The notes: generated by a model not told the origin, from the letters alone. A stretch of 64,000 nt of DNA from Brevibacillus agri (GCF_004117055.1 NZ_CP026363.1:5008501-5072500); one strand, 5' to 3'; shown: positions 1 through 8,517, numbered from the stretch's first letter. Numbers and translations: made by a program.

Positions 1-971
1 CTGTAGTGAACGGTGGAGCGGATCAAAGCGCCGTTTCCATCGTAGCTGTTGCGGTTGTGCACGTCGCGGTAGTAGTCGTACGTTCTTTGCGCATACGCGT
101 GCGCGTCGACTGCCGCGCCATCTGTCCAATAGTTGTCGCTGTCGCTCAGCAGCGTGCCAGGGAGCGTAGTGCGGTTATTGGCTGAGTATGTCTCGATGCC
201 TTTTCCGCGAGTCTTGTCGCTCAGCACGTACTTGCCGCTTTGCAGTGTCGTCTCGAACTGCTTCGTATCGCCCAGCACGCCTGTTCCGCTTCCGGTCACG
301 TGGTCGAGCATATTGTATTTGTTGATGACATCTCCGCTGTGCGCGTCGATAAAATACATCCAACGGCCAGGCTGCGGATCGAGGAAGTTCAGCTCAACGG
401 CATACGCCAGGTAAGCTTCATCCTCATGCACGTAAATGTACAGCTTCGCCTCTGGGTCGCGGATGAAATCCGGCTCTTCGCCCACTTCATCCTCGATGTC
501 CTTGATTGCTTGTTTCAACGCTTTTTGTTCACTGAGCTTCGGCTTTTTCTTCAACTGCTTGTTGTCATCGAGATCTGGAATGAACTGGCCCAGATAAGAC
601 GTGACATTGCCGTCCGCATCTATGTGAACTGTTTGCTGGAAGCCGTAAATCGGAATGCCGTTGTAGACTTCCTGCAGCCGGTAGTGCTTCGTATCCGTCT
701 CTTTGTTGCGGACCTGATTCACAATTTGGAAGTGGTCCTCTACGTCTCCCTGGATACGGAACTCGTCTTTGTACTTCTCGAGGTATGACCAGACGACGTC
801 ATCCCCCTTAGCCCCTTCTGGCTCCCAAGCTTCCCCGATATACTGCGGTGTGTCCCACTGTTTGCTGTAATCGATTTGCTTCGGTTTGGCCAGAGCAGGC
901 ACCGATGCAAATCCCGACACACCTACGGCAATGCTGAGAGTGAGGCTGGTGGCAATGTAAGACTTTTTCAT
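1..971 (-). CDS. Thermolysin-family (M4) neutral metalloprotease, 3' part outside window
   Basis: The first 323 codons of a secreted M4 zinc protease. A signal peptide ([13 protein letters not shown], ending near PALA) is followed by an FTP-type propeptide domain at about residues 60-110 and a PepSY domain at about 120-195. The mature catalytic domain then begins ([27 protein letters not shown]; the last visible residues are STVHY). The zinc motif HExxH lies beyond the window. Family members are exported as proenzymes, and the propeptide acts as a foldase and inhibitor before autocleavage. The ATG follows a G-rich ribosome binding site (GGGGGA). It is likely an extracellular bacillolysin for protein scavenging. 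Only the end of the gene is missing; no frame damage is seen. Confidence 0.9.
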   Translation of the reverse strand, partial: MKKSYIATSLTLSIAVGVSGFASVPALAKPKQIDYSKQWDTPQYIGEAWEPEGAKGDDVVWSYLEKYKDEFRIQGDVEDHFQIVNQVRNKETDTKHYRLQEVYNGIPIYGFQQTVHIDADGNVTSYLGQFIPDLDDNKQLKKKPKLSEQKALKQAIKDIEDEVGEEPDFIRDPEAKLYIYVHEDEAYLAYAVELNFLDPQPGRWMYFIDAHSGDVINKYNMLDHVTGSGTGVLGDTKQFETTLQSGKYVLSDKTRGKGIETYSANNRTTLPGTLLSDSDNYWTDGAAVDAHAYAQRTYDYYRDVHNRNSYDGNGALIRSTVHY

Positions 972-1233
972 TCTAAAAAATTCCCCCAATCAAAAGATTA
1001 TGAATGTATGAAACATTTTATCTTATTTGCTTTTTCTGGAAAAAATCCCTTTTTTCTCGGTATTTTTTTGCCGACATTTTCTCCATTTCTTTGACAAAAA
1101 TCGCGGACTGGCAGTTCACGCTACCATACACCCGGCTTGCGCAGGCTTGTTCCTCTGGCTCAAACGGCCCGGCCAAGCGAGTGCCAAGGCTACCCGGAGC
1201 GGCTCGTCCCGAATCGGCGGATCGCTTCTGCAC
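972..1233. other. Intergenic region upstream of the protease gene
   Basis: About 260 bases between the protease start and the terminator of the next gene. The half next to the protease is AT-rich and presumably holds its promoter; a GATAAAAT stretch on the minus strand is a possible -10 region. The other half is GC-rich with no coding pattern I trust. No RNA gene was seen. Confidence 0.4.
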
Positions 1234-1266
1234 CAACAAAAAAACACCCGAGCTTATCGGGTGTTT
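1234..1266 (-). terminator. Rho-independent terminator of the regulator gene
   Basis: On the minus strand AACACCCGA and TCGGGTGTT form a stem with a 5-base loop, followed by a run of T. It lies just after the stop codon of the regulator gene at 1277. Confidence 0.85.
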
Positions 1267-1276
1267 GCCTGCTTTT

Positions 1277-2581
1277 TCAGCGCACAAGCGTGTATATTTT
1301 TTTCGGCCGACCGCGCATCGCCTGCTGTTCCTCGCCTTTGTACTCGGCAAGCTCCACTTCGCACAGGCTGCCCATGATTCGCTGGGCATTGCGCACCGTC
1401 ATGGACAAATACGAAGCGATGTCTGTCGTGGTGAACGATTTCCAGCCCATCCGCTGCACCAGCGCCCGCAGCTTGTGGTACGTCTTGACGCTGACGTTGG
1501 CCTTGTTCAGCTTTTCGAGAAGCTCCCGGTCATTGGAGCGGTAAGCGTACTCCAGCTCCTCCGCTTCTCCCACCGATTCCATCATGACGCCGTTGTCCTG
1601 CACGACCACGATGCCGAACTGCGGCCGCTCCTTGGCGTGCTGAATCGCTTTTCTCGCGTTGTTTTCCGCAGAAAAAGCCGTATCGCCGAAGCCTACGCCG
1701 ACTGCGACAGGCACGTCCGCCTCCAGCGAGAGCTGCTCGACCGTGTGGCGAAGCATTTCGATCTCCCGCTGGATCGCGCCGCGCGAGCTGAAAATCTGGT
1801 AGCGGCCGTTTCCGTTTGCCATCAGCGAGCCGTCCAGGCGCTCGCAGAGCAGAAGCAAAATCTCCCTGATTTTCAGCTCCAGATGTTGCAGATGGAAGCG
1901 CGTTTTCGCCCGCTCGGGAATTTTGTCGAACTGTTCCAGCTCGATGATTTCCACCCCGATTTGCGTGTGCTTGAAATACGAGCTTTTCGCTTTTTCGATG
2001 ACGATCTTCATCGCCTGGCGAATCTCCATCTTCGTCATCAGGACGCGGTACACGGGAATGCCGGCCTCGCGCAGCGCCTGCTCGACGGAAAACAAGGTGG
2101 TGAAAGCGCCCTGCGTTTTTCCTTCTTTCCATAGAGAGAGATGGAACTGCGTAATGACATCAGGGTCGTAATGCTCGTCGTAGGTCATCACGTGCATTTC
2201 TTCCTCGGGAATATTCAGTTCGGACATCGCTTCGCGCAAATACGTCCCTTCTGAATCAATCATATCGACAGAGATGCGCTTCACGACTTCATTGTGATCG
2301 ATCGACATCTGGATGAAGCAACGATACAGATTAGACCCGGTCGGCGGACAGTAGACGATATTGGCATCCGGGCTCAACACATTTTTGGCGATCGTAAAAG
2401 GAATCGGGCCAGAGAAAAACCACCCGTTAAATTCCGGGTTATGCTCCTGCACGATTCGGCTCACTTCTCTTGCATCGTCATAGGTGAAGGGAACGAATTC
2501 GATTTCATGCTCAAACTCATTGGCAACAGCCAGTATCCGCTCAACTGAGGGGGGCGGGCCCACAACACCGATTTTATACAT
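1277..2581 (-). CDS. Regulator with degenerate GGDEF-like middle domain and C-terminal winged helix
   Basis: A 434-residue cytoplasmic protein. Residues 1-200 look like an alpha/beta sensor domain (MYKIGVVGPPPSVERIL at the start). The middle (about 210-330) has a nucleotidyl-cyclase-like pattern (VPVAVGVGFGDTAFSAENN then ARKAIQHA) without a GGDEF active site. The C-terminus (about 365-434) looks like a winged helix: KSFTTTDIASYLSMTVRNAQ with a basic tail RGRPKKI. I infer a transcription factor that senses a small molecule through its N-terminus. It diverges from the oligopeptide-binding lipoprotein gene at 2869, so control of that gene is plausible. I do not recognise a characterised homologue. 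Confidence 0.7.
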   Translation of the reverse strand: MYKIGVVGPPPSVERILAVANEFEHEIEFVPFTYDDAREVSRIVQEHNPEFNGWFFSGPIPFTIAKNVLSPDANIVYCPPTGSNLYRCFIQMSIDHNEVVKRISVDMIDSEGTYLREAMSELNIPEEEMHVMTYDEHYDPDVITQFHLSLWKEGKTQGAFTTLFSVEQALREAGIPVYRVLMTKMEIRQAMKIVIEKAKSSYFKHTQIGVEIIELEQFDKIPERAKTRFHLQHLELKIREILLLLCERLDGSLMANGNGRYQIFSSRGAIQREIEMLRHTVEQLSLEADVPVAVGVGFGDTAFSAENNARKAIQHAKERPQFGIVVVQDNGVMMESVGEAEELEYAYRSNDRELLEKLNKANVSVKTYHKLRALVQRMGWKSFTTTDIASYLSMTVRNAQRIMGSLCEVELAEYKGEEQQAMRGRPKKIYTLVR

Positions 2582-2868
2582 AAGGGCGTAAACTCCTACC
2601 TGATTTGATAGCTTCCATAATTGGTTACCTCATTCTTATCATTTGCCGACCACTTTGTCTACTGGTGTCATTCATTCCTCTTCGCTAAATTAGTTAGCTA
2701 CTTAACCAGTTACAAAACAGTGAGTTGTATCAAGCATTTGCCAAGAATACTTTGTTAATCACCTAACATAAAATTTTTTTTTCGAGCAAGATAAATATTA
2801 CCTTTGCGAAACAAAACGCAAACAAATATTCTGAATATATGTTTCTATCATTTCCAAGGGGGATTTAC

Positions 2869-4509
2869 ATGAAAAAGGGCATTGCGCTGGCAACCTGTCT
2901 TACCTTGCTGTTCGGGGTAATCACAGGCTGTTCGAACTCGACAACCACTTCCCAACCGGCGGGCCAACCATCCGCCACACCGACAGAGGCGACAAAGGCA
3001 GAACCGATGGTGCTGCGCTGGAGCATCAACAGCGAACCGCCTTCCATGGACCCTGGCATCGCAGTTGACGCCGATTCGTTTGACATGATCTACGCCGCTT
3101 TTGAAGGCTTGACCAGCTACGACCTGAACGGACAACTGACCAACGCCACCGCAGAGAGCTTCACCAACACGCCGGACTACATGAACTACACGTTCAAAAT
3201 CCGCAAAGACGCCAAGTGGAGCAACGGCGATCCTGTCACCGCCCACGACTTCGTCTATGCGATCAAACGCAACCTCGATCCGAAGACAGCGTCCGAGTAC
3301 GCCTATCAGCTTTACTACATTAAAGGAGGAGAGGAATACAATACGGGTAAAGGAAAAGCCGAGGACGTAGGGGTAAAAGCACTCGACGACTACACCGTCG
3401 AATTCAACCTGAAATCGCCTACGCCGTTTTTCCGTGAGCTGACCTTTTTCCCGACGCTCTTCCCGCTGCACCAAAAAACAGTGGAGGGCAACCCGCACTG
3501 GGCTGCCGAAGCGAAAACGATCGTGGGCAACGGGCCGTTCATCATGGACACCTGGGAGCACAAAAGCAAGATCGTCTTCACCAAAAACCCGAACTACTGG
3601 GACAAGGACAACGTAAAGCTGGACCGTCTGGAAATTTCGATGATCGAAGACAACAACACGGCTTTCTCCATGTTTGAAAACGGCGATATCGACTGGGGCG
3701 GCTACCCGGCCTCCACGCTGCCGCCCGATGCCATCCAGTCTCTGAAGGACGCAGGCAAGCTGATGGTAGCGGACAACCCCGGCACGCAATCCGTCGTGTT
3801 CAACACGAACCAGCCGCCTTTCAACAACAAAAAAATCAGACAAGCCTTCTCCTACGCGATCAACCGCCAGGAAATCATCGACAACATCCTGCAAACCGGC
3901 GTACCAGCCGCTTACGGATGGGTGCCGACCTCGATGGGCCTGAAGGCGGACGGCTACTTCAAGGAGGACGCAGAAAAAGCGAAACAGCTTCTGGCAGAAG
4001 GGATGAAGGAGCTTGGCCTGACTGCCTTCCCGACCGTCACCTACACTTACGACACTACCGACACGAACAAAAAAGTGGCGGAAGCTTTGCAAGACCAGTG
4101 GAAAAAAGTGCTCGGCGTCGACGTGAAGCTGTACAACGCAGAGCTGAAAGTGTACCGCGACATGCGCTCCCAGGCCAATTTTGACCTGATCCGCTTCCAG
4201 TGGGGCGCAGACTTCAACGATCCGATCAACTTCCTGGAAATGTTCCGCGACAAAACAGGCGGCAACAACCACCCGGATTGGGAGAATGCCAAATTCAAGG
4301 AACTGATCGACAAGAGCTACAACGAGCCTGACCTGGAAAAACGCAAGCAAATTTTGCTCGAGGCGGAAACCATCCTGATGGACGAAATGCCGCTCGCGCC
4401 GATCAACTTCCGCGGAAGCCCTTATGTAAAAAACGACAAGGTGAAAGACTTCATCATCTTCCCGCTCGGGGGCGCGTACTTCAAGTACACGTCGGTGGTG
4501 ACGCAGTAG
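2869..4509 (+). CDS. Oligopeptide ABC transporter substrate-binding lipoprotein (OppA type)
   Basis: A family 5 extracellular solute-binding protein of 546 residues. The signal peptide starts MKKGIALATCLTLLF and ends in a lipobox ITGC, so the protein is lipid-anchored outside the membrane. The family signature near the N-terminus reads SEPPSMDPGIAVDADS, and the domain continues through RKDAKWSNGDPVTAHDF. I chose the ATG at 2869 over an in-frame upstream start at 2839 because AAGGGGGAT sits at the right distance and the signal peptide begins there. No permease or ATPase genes are adjacent, so it is an orphan binding protein that probably feeds a transporter encoded elsewhere. The divergent regulator at 1277-2581 is the likely controller. 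Confidence 0.93.
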   Translation: MKKGIALATCLTLLFGVITGCSNSTTTSQPAGQPSATPTEATKAEPMVLRWSINSEPPSMDPGIAVDADSFDMIYAAFEGLTSYDLNGQLTNATAESFTNTPDYMNYTFKIRKDAKWSNGDPVTAHDFVYAIKRNLDPKTASEYAYQLYYIKGGEEYNTGKGKAEDVGVKALDDYTVEFNLKSPTPFFRELTFFPTLFPLHQKTVEGNPHWAAEAKTIVGNGPFIMDTWEHKSKIVFTKNPNYWDKDNVKLDRLEISMIEDNNTAFSMFENGDIDWGGYPASTLPPDAIQSLKDAGKLMVADNPGTQSVVFNTNQPPFNNKKIRQAFSYAINRQEIIDNILQTGVPAAYGWVPTSMGLKADGYFKEDAEKAKQLLAEGMKELGLTAFPTVTYTYDTTDTNKKVAEALQDQWKKVLGVDVKLYNAELKVYRDMRSQANFDLIRFQWGADFNDPINFLEMFRDKTGGNNHPDWENAKFKELIDKSYNEPDLEKRKQILLEAETILMDEMPLAPINFRGSPYVKNDKVKDFIIFPLGGAYFKYTSVVTQ

Positions 4510-4565
4510 CAGGTGCAACGACAGAACACGAAATGTATTTCACGAATGAGCTATAACGAAAGACT

Positions 4566-4604
4566 AGCCGGTTTTCACCTTGCCAAGGGTGTAACCGGCT
4601 TTTT
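4566..4604 (+). terminator. Terminator of the OppA-type gene
   Basis: AGCCGGTT pairs with AACCGGCT, with a partial inner stem, followed by TTTT. It lies 57 bases after the stop codon. Confidence 0.85.
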
Positions 4605-5040
4605 CTGTCCCTACATTGCTAAATTTGAAGTAAGATGCAGAGAAAGTTGGGACTAAGACGAGTATATGAATGCAATCAAGACAATAAACACTTCATTCCT
4701 TGTGAATAGCTGGCTAATTGAATCGAAGGACTTTTTTCATTTGATTCTCGTGTATCTCTATTTTACTTAGGAACAGGTTGATTAAACGAATAACTTCGTT
4801 CCTCATTCAACAAAAAAGATCCTAAGTTAAAAAACTGTCAAACTTGGGATATTCAAAAATCCCTGATAGAACACATATGTCATGCCATGATATCTACTAG
4901 TGTATCAAGTTGAGCCTGGTCATGAACAAACGCTGGAGCCAGTTGTATGTATTTCTGAATAGGTGTCTCGTTTTTAGTCCGCCACAAACATGTTAATTGT
5001 ATTTTTGGTGATTAACTATTTGAATCAACTACTTTGACTT
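4605..5040. other. AT-rich region without an intact gene
   Basis: About 430 bases of AT-rich sequence with no full-length reading frame. The only coding-like patch is the minus-strand fragment at 4880-4996, listed separately. The rest shows no hairpin, repeat or RNA gene that I can support. It probably represents degraded accessory DNA next to the IS remnant. Confidence 0.4.
4880..4996 (-). pseudogene. Possible C-terminal fragment of a class III aminotransferase
   Basis: A short minus-strand frame ends ...YIQLAPAFVHDQAQLDTLVD-IMA before a TGA. The pattern (hydrophobic strand, LAP-A/P, acidic helix with LDxLVDIM) matches the usual end of class III pyridoxal-phosphate aminotransferases. There is no start codon or upstream domain, so at most this is a gene remnant. 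The assignment is from pattern memory and could be wrong. Confidence 0.35.
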
Positions 5041-5055
5041 AAGGAGCTGATCCAC

Positions 5056-5151
5056 TTGTTAAACAAATGGAAGGTACTTCTTTTCATTATTTTAGGTGTA
5101 TTTGTTTTATTTTTCATCACTGGACTTACTAATTTCTTGGTTAGTTCATAA
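5056..5151 (+). CDS. Small hydrophobic membrane peptide, 31 residues
   Basis: A TTG start at 5056 is preceded by a good ribosome binding site (AAGGAG, 5041-5046, spacing 9). The peptide begins MLNKWKVLLFIIL, has one predicted transmembrane helix of about 20 residues and ends NFLVSS. It could be a small membrane protein or a type I-like toxin peptide, but nothing in the sequence proves either. It lies upstream of the secreted-protein gene at about 5273 in the same orientation and in the same AT-rich patch. Confidence 0.4.
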   Translation: MLNKWKVLLFIILGVFVLFFITGLTNFLVSS

Positions 5152-5272
5152 GAACAGTTTGGGTTCACTAGAGTTAATAAACTACTAAACATTAAGAGAT
5201 TTTTCCTGCTGAATCCGTGGCTTAGGCGAGCGAAAAAGGGGGGCTCATTCCCTTGTCCACAGTTCCTCTTTT

Positions 5273-5917
5273 CTGTTAAATCACTTATTTTCTAGTGAAA
5301 TTTCCTCTGCGCAAGTAGTTGATGATTCTCAATTTCTAACTGTTGCCGATATTGTAGAATCAGAGTACTTAACAAAATACACCAATAAATTCAAAACTTA
5401 TGAAGAAGTTAGAAAAAGTGCTGGTTTTACCTTGGACGGAACTATTGATGCAGAAACAATCAATAATTCTACTGGCGAAGGACATAAAGGAATAAAAGTA
5501 AATAATGTAGATGAATATGCCGCTTTGTTATTCTATTTAAAGGATCAAGATGGTCAAACCCAAACGGTAAAATTAAATGGACCAGTTAAGCCTAAGCCTG
5601 GTGTTGTTACTCCGTTTGCAACAAAAACTTTTGAAAAAGTTGTCGCTAGCGCCCTGACCCAAACTGTTATGGGGTATGTTACCGTAACTTATGATAATGG
5701 AAAAATATCCAAAGCTGTAACATCTAGTGAACTAATTGGATTTCATCCTATGAATACTTGGAAACATAATTCTGATAGGTCCTATGTAGATTTAAATTCA
5801 AAGAAAACCGGTGGAACTGCTTATATTGAGGGAACATTAAGTTTGGTTGTTTTAATTGAGGGAGTAGGTACAATTTCTACTAAAACTCACAGTACGTATA
5901 TTGATTTTTCTATCTAG
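5273..5917 (+). CDS. Secreted protein of unknown function; start unclear
   Basis: The frame is clearly coding from about 5282 to the TAG at 5915-5917. It begins with a signal-peptide-like end (LFSSEISSAQ), then VADIVESEYLTKYTNKF, and runs into a beta-rich C-terminal half (GYVTVTYDNGKISKAV; STKTHSTYIDFSI). The frame is open back to about 5212 but contains no ATG, GTG or TTG before 5432. A ribosome-binding-like AAAAAGGGGGG with a TTG at 5253 sits in another frame. The start therefore looks damaged (frameshift) or uses a rare codon; 5273 is a CTG. The TTG at 5432 would remove the conserved-looking N-terminus. The gene is AT-rich compared with the chromosome around it. Function unknown. Confidence 0.5.
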   Translation: MLNHLFSSEISSAQVVDDSQFLTVADIVESEYLTKYTNKFKTYEEVRKSAGFTLDGTIDAETINNSTGEGHKGIKVNNVDEYAALLFYLKDQDGQTQTVKLNGPVKPKPGVVTPFATKTFEKVVASALTQTVMGYVTVTYDNGKISKAVTSSELIGFHPMNTWKHNSDRSYVDLNSKKTGGTAYIEGTLSLVVLIEGVGTISTKTHSTYIDFSI

Positions 5918-5984
5918 GTTTTCGTTGTAAAAGACATCTGAATAATTTAGAGGTTCACGGGGCTGTCTAATAAGTCCCCAAAAT

Positions 5985-6030
5985 AAAAAAGTTGGACGGG
6001 AAAACGCAATATTTCCCGTCCAACTTTTTT
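5985..6030. terminator. Perfect 19-bp stem inside the IS left end
   Basis: Positions 5985-6003 and 6012-6030 are exact inverted repeats with an 8-base loop, starting with six A and ending with six T. It would terminate transcription on both strands and would stop outside transcripts from entering the element. Confidence 0.85.
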
Positions 6031-6798
6031 GTTTTTGCTGGAAAGTGGCGAGGCGGATACCCGCCACCTTCAGTAAGTTGTGGGCCAAAGCCACAATCCC
6101 AAACTCAGTGTGCACCTTCTCCAGTCCTCGCAAGGAGAACCGACGGAACGACCGCTTGTCCTTGATGTGACCGAACACGCTTTCGACCTCGACTTTACAT
6201 CGAGCATAGATCGCGGATTTCTCGTCATCCTCAAGGGCTATTTTTGCCTTAACTTTTAGCTATTCCCAAATCGTGTTCCAGTGTATCTGACGGTTGCCTT
6301 TTGCTTTCGTACAAGCCGGTTTGAGTGGACAATCGCTGCACTCTTCGCATTCATAGATCTTGAAACTTTGCTCCAGACCCGATGCCGTTTTCCTGGTTTT
6401 GTATTTCATAAAGGAAACGTAGCGGCCATTCGGGCAAACGAACCGATCTTCCAACTCTTCATATGTCCAGTTGGATGCGTGACGGATGTCCTTCTTGTAC
6501 CGACGGGTTTTTTCTTTCTTATAGCCACCATAGGGAATCAGGAAGTCGAAACGGGGCTCTTTTTCTTCTCCGATCGCATACAAGTAGTTCTCTTCGCAGC
6601 CATAGCCCGTATCGGCAAAGAAGACGCCGCTAGTCGCTCCAGATGAGGGAGGAAGCAGCGCGTATCGGTAGGGCATTGGTGCAGACTGTAGAACAAAATA
6701 AACTGGTTTTCCGTCGCCAGTTGTACATTGTAACCCAGTTTCAGTTGACCGTTTTTCATGTGGTCTTCTTTCATCCGCATAAACGGGGCGTCCAGCAG
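6031..6798 (-). pseudogene. IS1182-family transposase remnant
   Basis: Three reading-frame pieces on the minus strand together give the C-terminal half of an IS1182 transposase. In order they are [20 protein letters not shown] (6780 downward), then [13 protein letters not shown] and a cysteine-rich YECEECSDCPLKPAC segment, then VFGHIKDKRSFRRFSLRG-type sequence at 6178 downward. Frameshifts near 6670 and 6260 and the loss of the N-terminal half make it non-functional. The upstream junction lies only about 20 bases inside the right inverted repeat, which shows an internal deletion. Confidence 0.85.
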
Positions 6799-6835
6799 TC
6801 AGTTTACATTGACTTTCTGGACAGCCCCTCTTTAA

Positions 6836-7855
6836 TCAATTTAATCGAAGTGATTCCGCATATTCGTAAGAGATAATTTGTTCGTCTCTGGTTTGTTTCC
6901 ATGCTTCTTCTTCATGAGCGAAGTCACTGATCGTTCTGGATCCATATGTTTTAAAATAATCTTCCACGTAACGAAGTACATCCCAATCTGCATGATCAAA
7001 AATATTGGGATCAAAATCCTTCTTAGCCTGAATGAGTATCATCGTGTATCCTTCAGGATTTTCCTCTTCCCGGATAGAAATAAGATCCAGTCCTGCCATT
7101 GTTCCCAATACGAAATCATGCTTTTTAGGGACAGGACCATATGGCAAATGCCAATATGGGGTGCCACTTATTGGCTTTTGTGTTCTCTTATATCTGAGGA
7201 AGTCAGAGTACCATAATAACTTCATGAGTTTAGTTTTCAAAACATGTTCTCTGGAGAAAAACAAAATCATGTGGAACAGTTTTTGATAGTTAAATGTGAT
7301 CCCCCCTGTCTCAATCGTATTATTATGCGGCTCATATGTTTTCTCCAATAATCGCTGACTTGAATCCTCGATATCATCATTATCAATGAATGACTCGAGC
7401 TTTTTTTCCACCGTTTTCAATTCATCCGGTTCGAAGTTGCTTTTGTTCTGTTCAAAAAACTGCATGATTGATTTCGGATTACTCTTCAGCAGCTTATAGA
7501 TTCCAATCTGAGTTGTATCCGGAGAAGATGTGCCCAGTTCATATCGCTTAATTGTCGCAATACCCATATTCAAAAGCTTCGCAAACAAATATTGTGAAAG
7601 ATCATATCCCTTTCTTATTTCCTTTAACATTTCCGGATTAACAGAGTGCTTAATTTGATAAAGGTCACTCACCTGTTTGAGGGTTTTATTATCCAGTTCT
7701 TCATCAGTAACAGCATTTCCACATTCTGTGCATTCAGCGTACTCTTCAATAATCTCAAACTGCTCATTCCGGTAAGTGTATGTGGAGTTCCTTTCTTTGA
7801 CCACGGCTTCGCGTTCGCAACGGCACTCATCACAATACCTTATCCTTTTCAACAT
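6836..7855 (-). CDS. MqsA-like antitoxin/regulator with zinc finger, HTH and Panacea (DUF4065) domain
   Basis: A 339-residue protein with three parts. Residues 1-50 carry paired cysteines (C8/C11 and C42/C45), as in the zinc-binding domain of MqsA. Residues about 70-125 are an Xre-type helix-turn-helix (LFAKLLNMGIATIKRYELG). Residues about 175-320 match the Panacea/SocA-like domain (KLMKLLWYSDFLRYKR; TPYWHLPYGPVP). Panacea proteins are known antitoxins or adaptors for diverse toxins. The ATG has a ribosome binding site GGAGGAAAA. It lies downstream of an MqsR-like toxin in the same direction, which is the mqsRA order. I infer that it neutralises the toxin and represses the operon at the palindromes at 8394 and 8438. 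The C-terminus ends 8 bases from the IS element but appears intact. Confidence 0.85.
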   Translation of the reverse strand: MLKRIRYCDECRCEREAVVKERNSTYTYRNEQFEIIEEYAECTECGNAVTDEELDNKTLKQVSDLYQIKHSVNPEMLKEIRKGYDLSQYLFAKLLNMGIATIKRYELGTSSPDTTQIGIYKLLKSNPKSIMQFFEQNKSNFEPDELKTVEKKLESFIDNDDIEDSSQRLLEKTYEPHNNTIETGGITFNYQKLFHMILFFSREHVLKTKLMKLLWYSDFLRYKRTQKPISGTPYWHLPYGPVPKKHDFVLGTMAGLDLISIREEENPEGYTMILIQAKKDFDPNIFDHADWDVLRYVEDYFKTYGSRTISDFAHEEEAWKQTRDEQIISYEYAESLRLN

Positions 7856-7941
7856 ATGAATTTTCCTCCAATGAATAATTCGTAGAATATAGTTTAATGT
7901 TTATTTTATGATATAAAGTGAGTTTAAAATTTTAAGGTTGG

Positions 7942-7963
7942 GGATGGGGGAAGGAGCCCATCC
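7942..7963. other. Short hairpin between toxin and antitoxin genes
   Basis: GGATGGG and CCCATCC form a perfect 7-bp stem with an 8-base loop in the 155-base toxin-antitoxin gap. No T-run follows on the minus strand, so it is not a typical terminator. It could tune the toxin-to-antitoxin ratio. Confidence 0.4.
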
Positions 7964-8010
7964 ACCACTCACATATTTTTCTCTGCAATATAATCGTTAA
8001 GTATTAAGTT

Positions 8011-8361
8011 CTATGGTTCGTCTTCATGAAATGAGAGGCAGACACAGCCACGTCCGTTCGTCTCAATCTTTAACTTGATGTAAGCAATGACTCCGTTTAT
8101 TTCCATTTTGAACACCCAAACGACCAGGGGACTTCCAGGTCCATCTTGATGGTCATGCATTGGACCGGAGTGATAATGAGTATGATTTAGGTCATTTACG
8201 ATGCACTCCCACGCTGCATCAATACTGGTTAAGTTCATATCGAGAAGTTGTTGCAAATAATTTTTACCTTGTCGATTTCGCCTTACGAAGTGTTTCTTTC
8301 CTTCAAGTATTAATTGCTTCATCTCCGCAAGGACAGTCTTACACGTTTCCTCCAAACTCAC
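8011..8361 (-). CDS. MqsR-like toxin (predicted RelE-fold ribonuclease)
   Basis: A 116-residue protein starting with GTG behind an excellent ribosome binding site (GGAGGTGA). The layout resembles MqsR-family mRNA interferases: basic N-terminal helix (HFVRRNRQGKNYLQQL), helix around SIDAAWECIVNDL, then HYHSGPMHDHQDGPGSP, and strands VWVFKMEI, GVIAYIKLKIE and CVCLSFHEDE at the C-terminus. The family cleaves mRNA at GC-rich sites, but I cannot assign catalytic residues here with confidence. The paired MqsA-like/Panacea protein follows 155 bases downstream. Two identical palindromes lie immediately upstream. It is somewhat longer than E. coli MqsR (98 residues) and histidine-rich in the middle, so the exact activity is uncertain. 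Confidence 0.7.
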   Translation of the reverse strand: MSLEETCKTVLAEMKQLILEGKKHFVRRNRQGKNYLQQLLDMNLTSIDAAWECIVNDLNHTHYHSGPMHDHQDGPGSPLVVWVFKMEINGVIAYIKLKIETNGRGCVCLSFHEDEP

Positions 8362-8393
8362 TTTTTCACCTCCCTACTATGATATCCTAGACA

Positions 8394-8451
8394 GTATCAA
8401 TTGATACCTAACTAAAGATTACCACAACTTGTCCACGGTATCAATTGATAC
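8394..8451. promoter_or_regulatory. Two identical palindromic operators upstream of the toxin gene
   Basis: The exact 14-base palindrome GTATCAATTGATAC occurs at 8394-8407 and again at 8438-8451. The start-to-start distance is 44 bases, about four helical turns, so both face the same side of the DNA. They lie 33 and 77 bases upstream of the toxin GTG. They are the obvious candidate binding sites for the HTH antitoxin. Confidence 0.8.
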
Positions 8452-8517
8452 TTTTTATTTCCGAGTGTGAACCATCAGAATCCTGCGTAACTACTTTGAA
8501 AATTCGCTGTGAACGGA

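Larger units (their letters stand above)
5959..6828. mobile_element. IS1182-family element, internally deleted
   Basis: An 870-base element with near-perfect terminal inverted repeats. The left end reads GGGGCTGTCTAATAAGTC and the right end, on the opposite strand, GGGGCTGTCCAGAAAGTC. Full IS1182-type elements are about 1.7-1.9 kb; this one lacks the part encoding the first half of the transposase. No clear target-site duplication is visible (TCAC on the left, TCTT on the right). It separates the secreted-protein gene from the toxin-antitoxin module. It cannot make a transposase itself but could be moved by an intact relative. Confidence 0.85.

Noticed and set aside
2848-4518. 556-codon open frame antisense to the OppA-type gene
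   Set aside because: Compositional shadow of a GC-rich gene. No domain pattern or ribosome site, and the plus-strand frame is a clear OppA.
5985-6030. Perfect hairpin considered as an integron attC or phage attachment site
   Set aside because: It lies inside the IS1182 end, with A and T runs, and is simply a terminator. No integrase is nearby.
8394-8451. Duplicate palindromes considered as a two-copy direct repeat or start of an array
   Set aside because: Only two copies exist, spaced like operator sites at a promoter, so a regulatory role is simpler.
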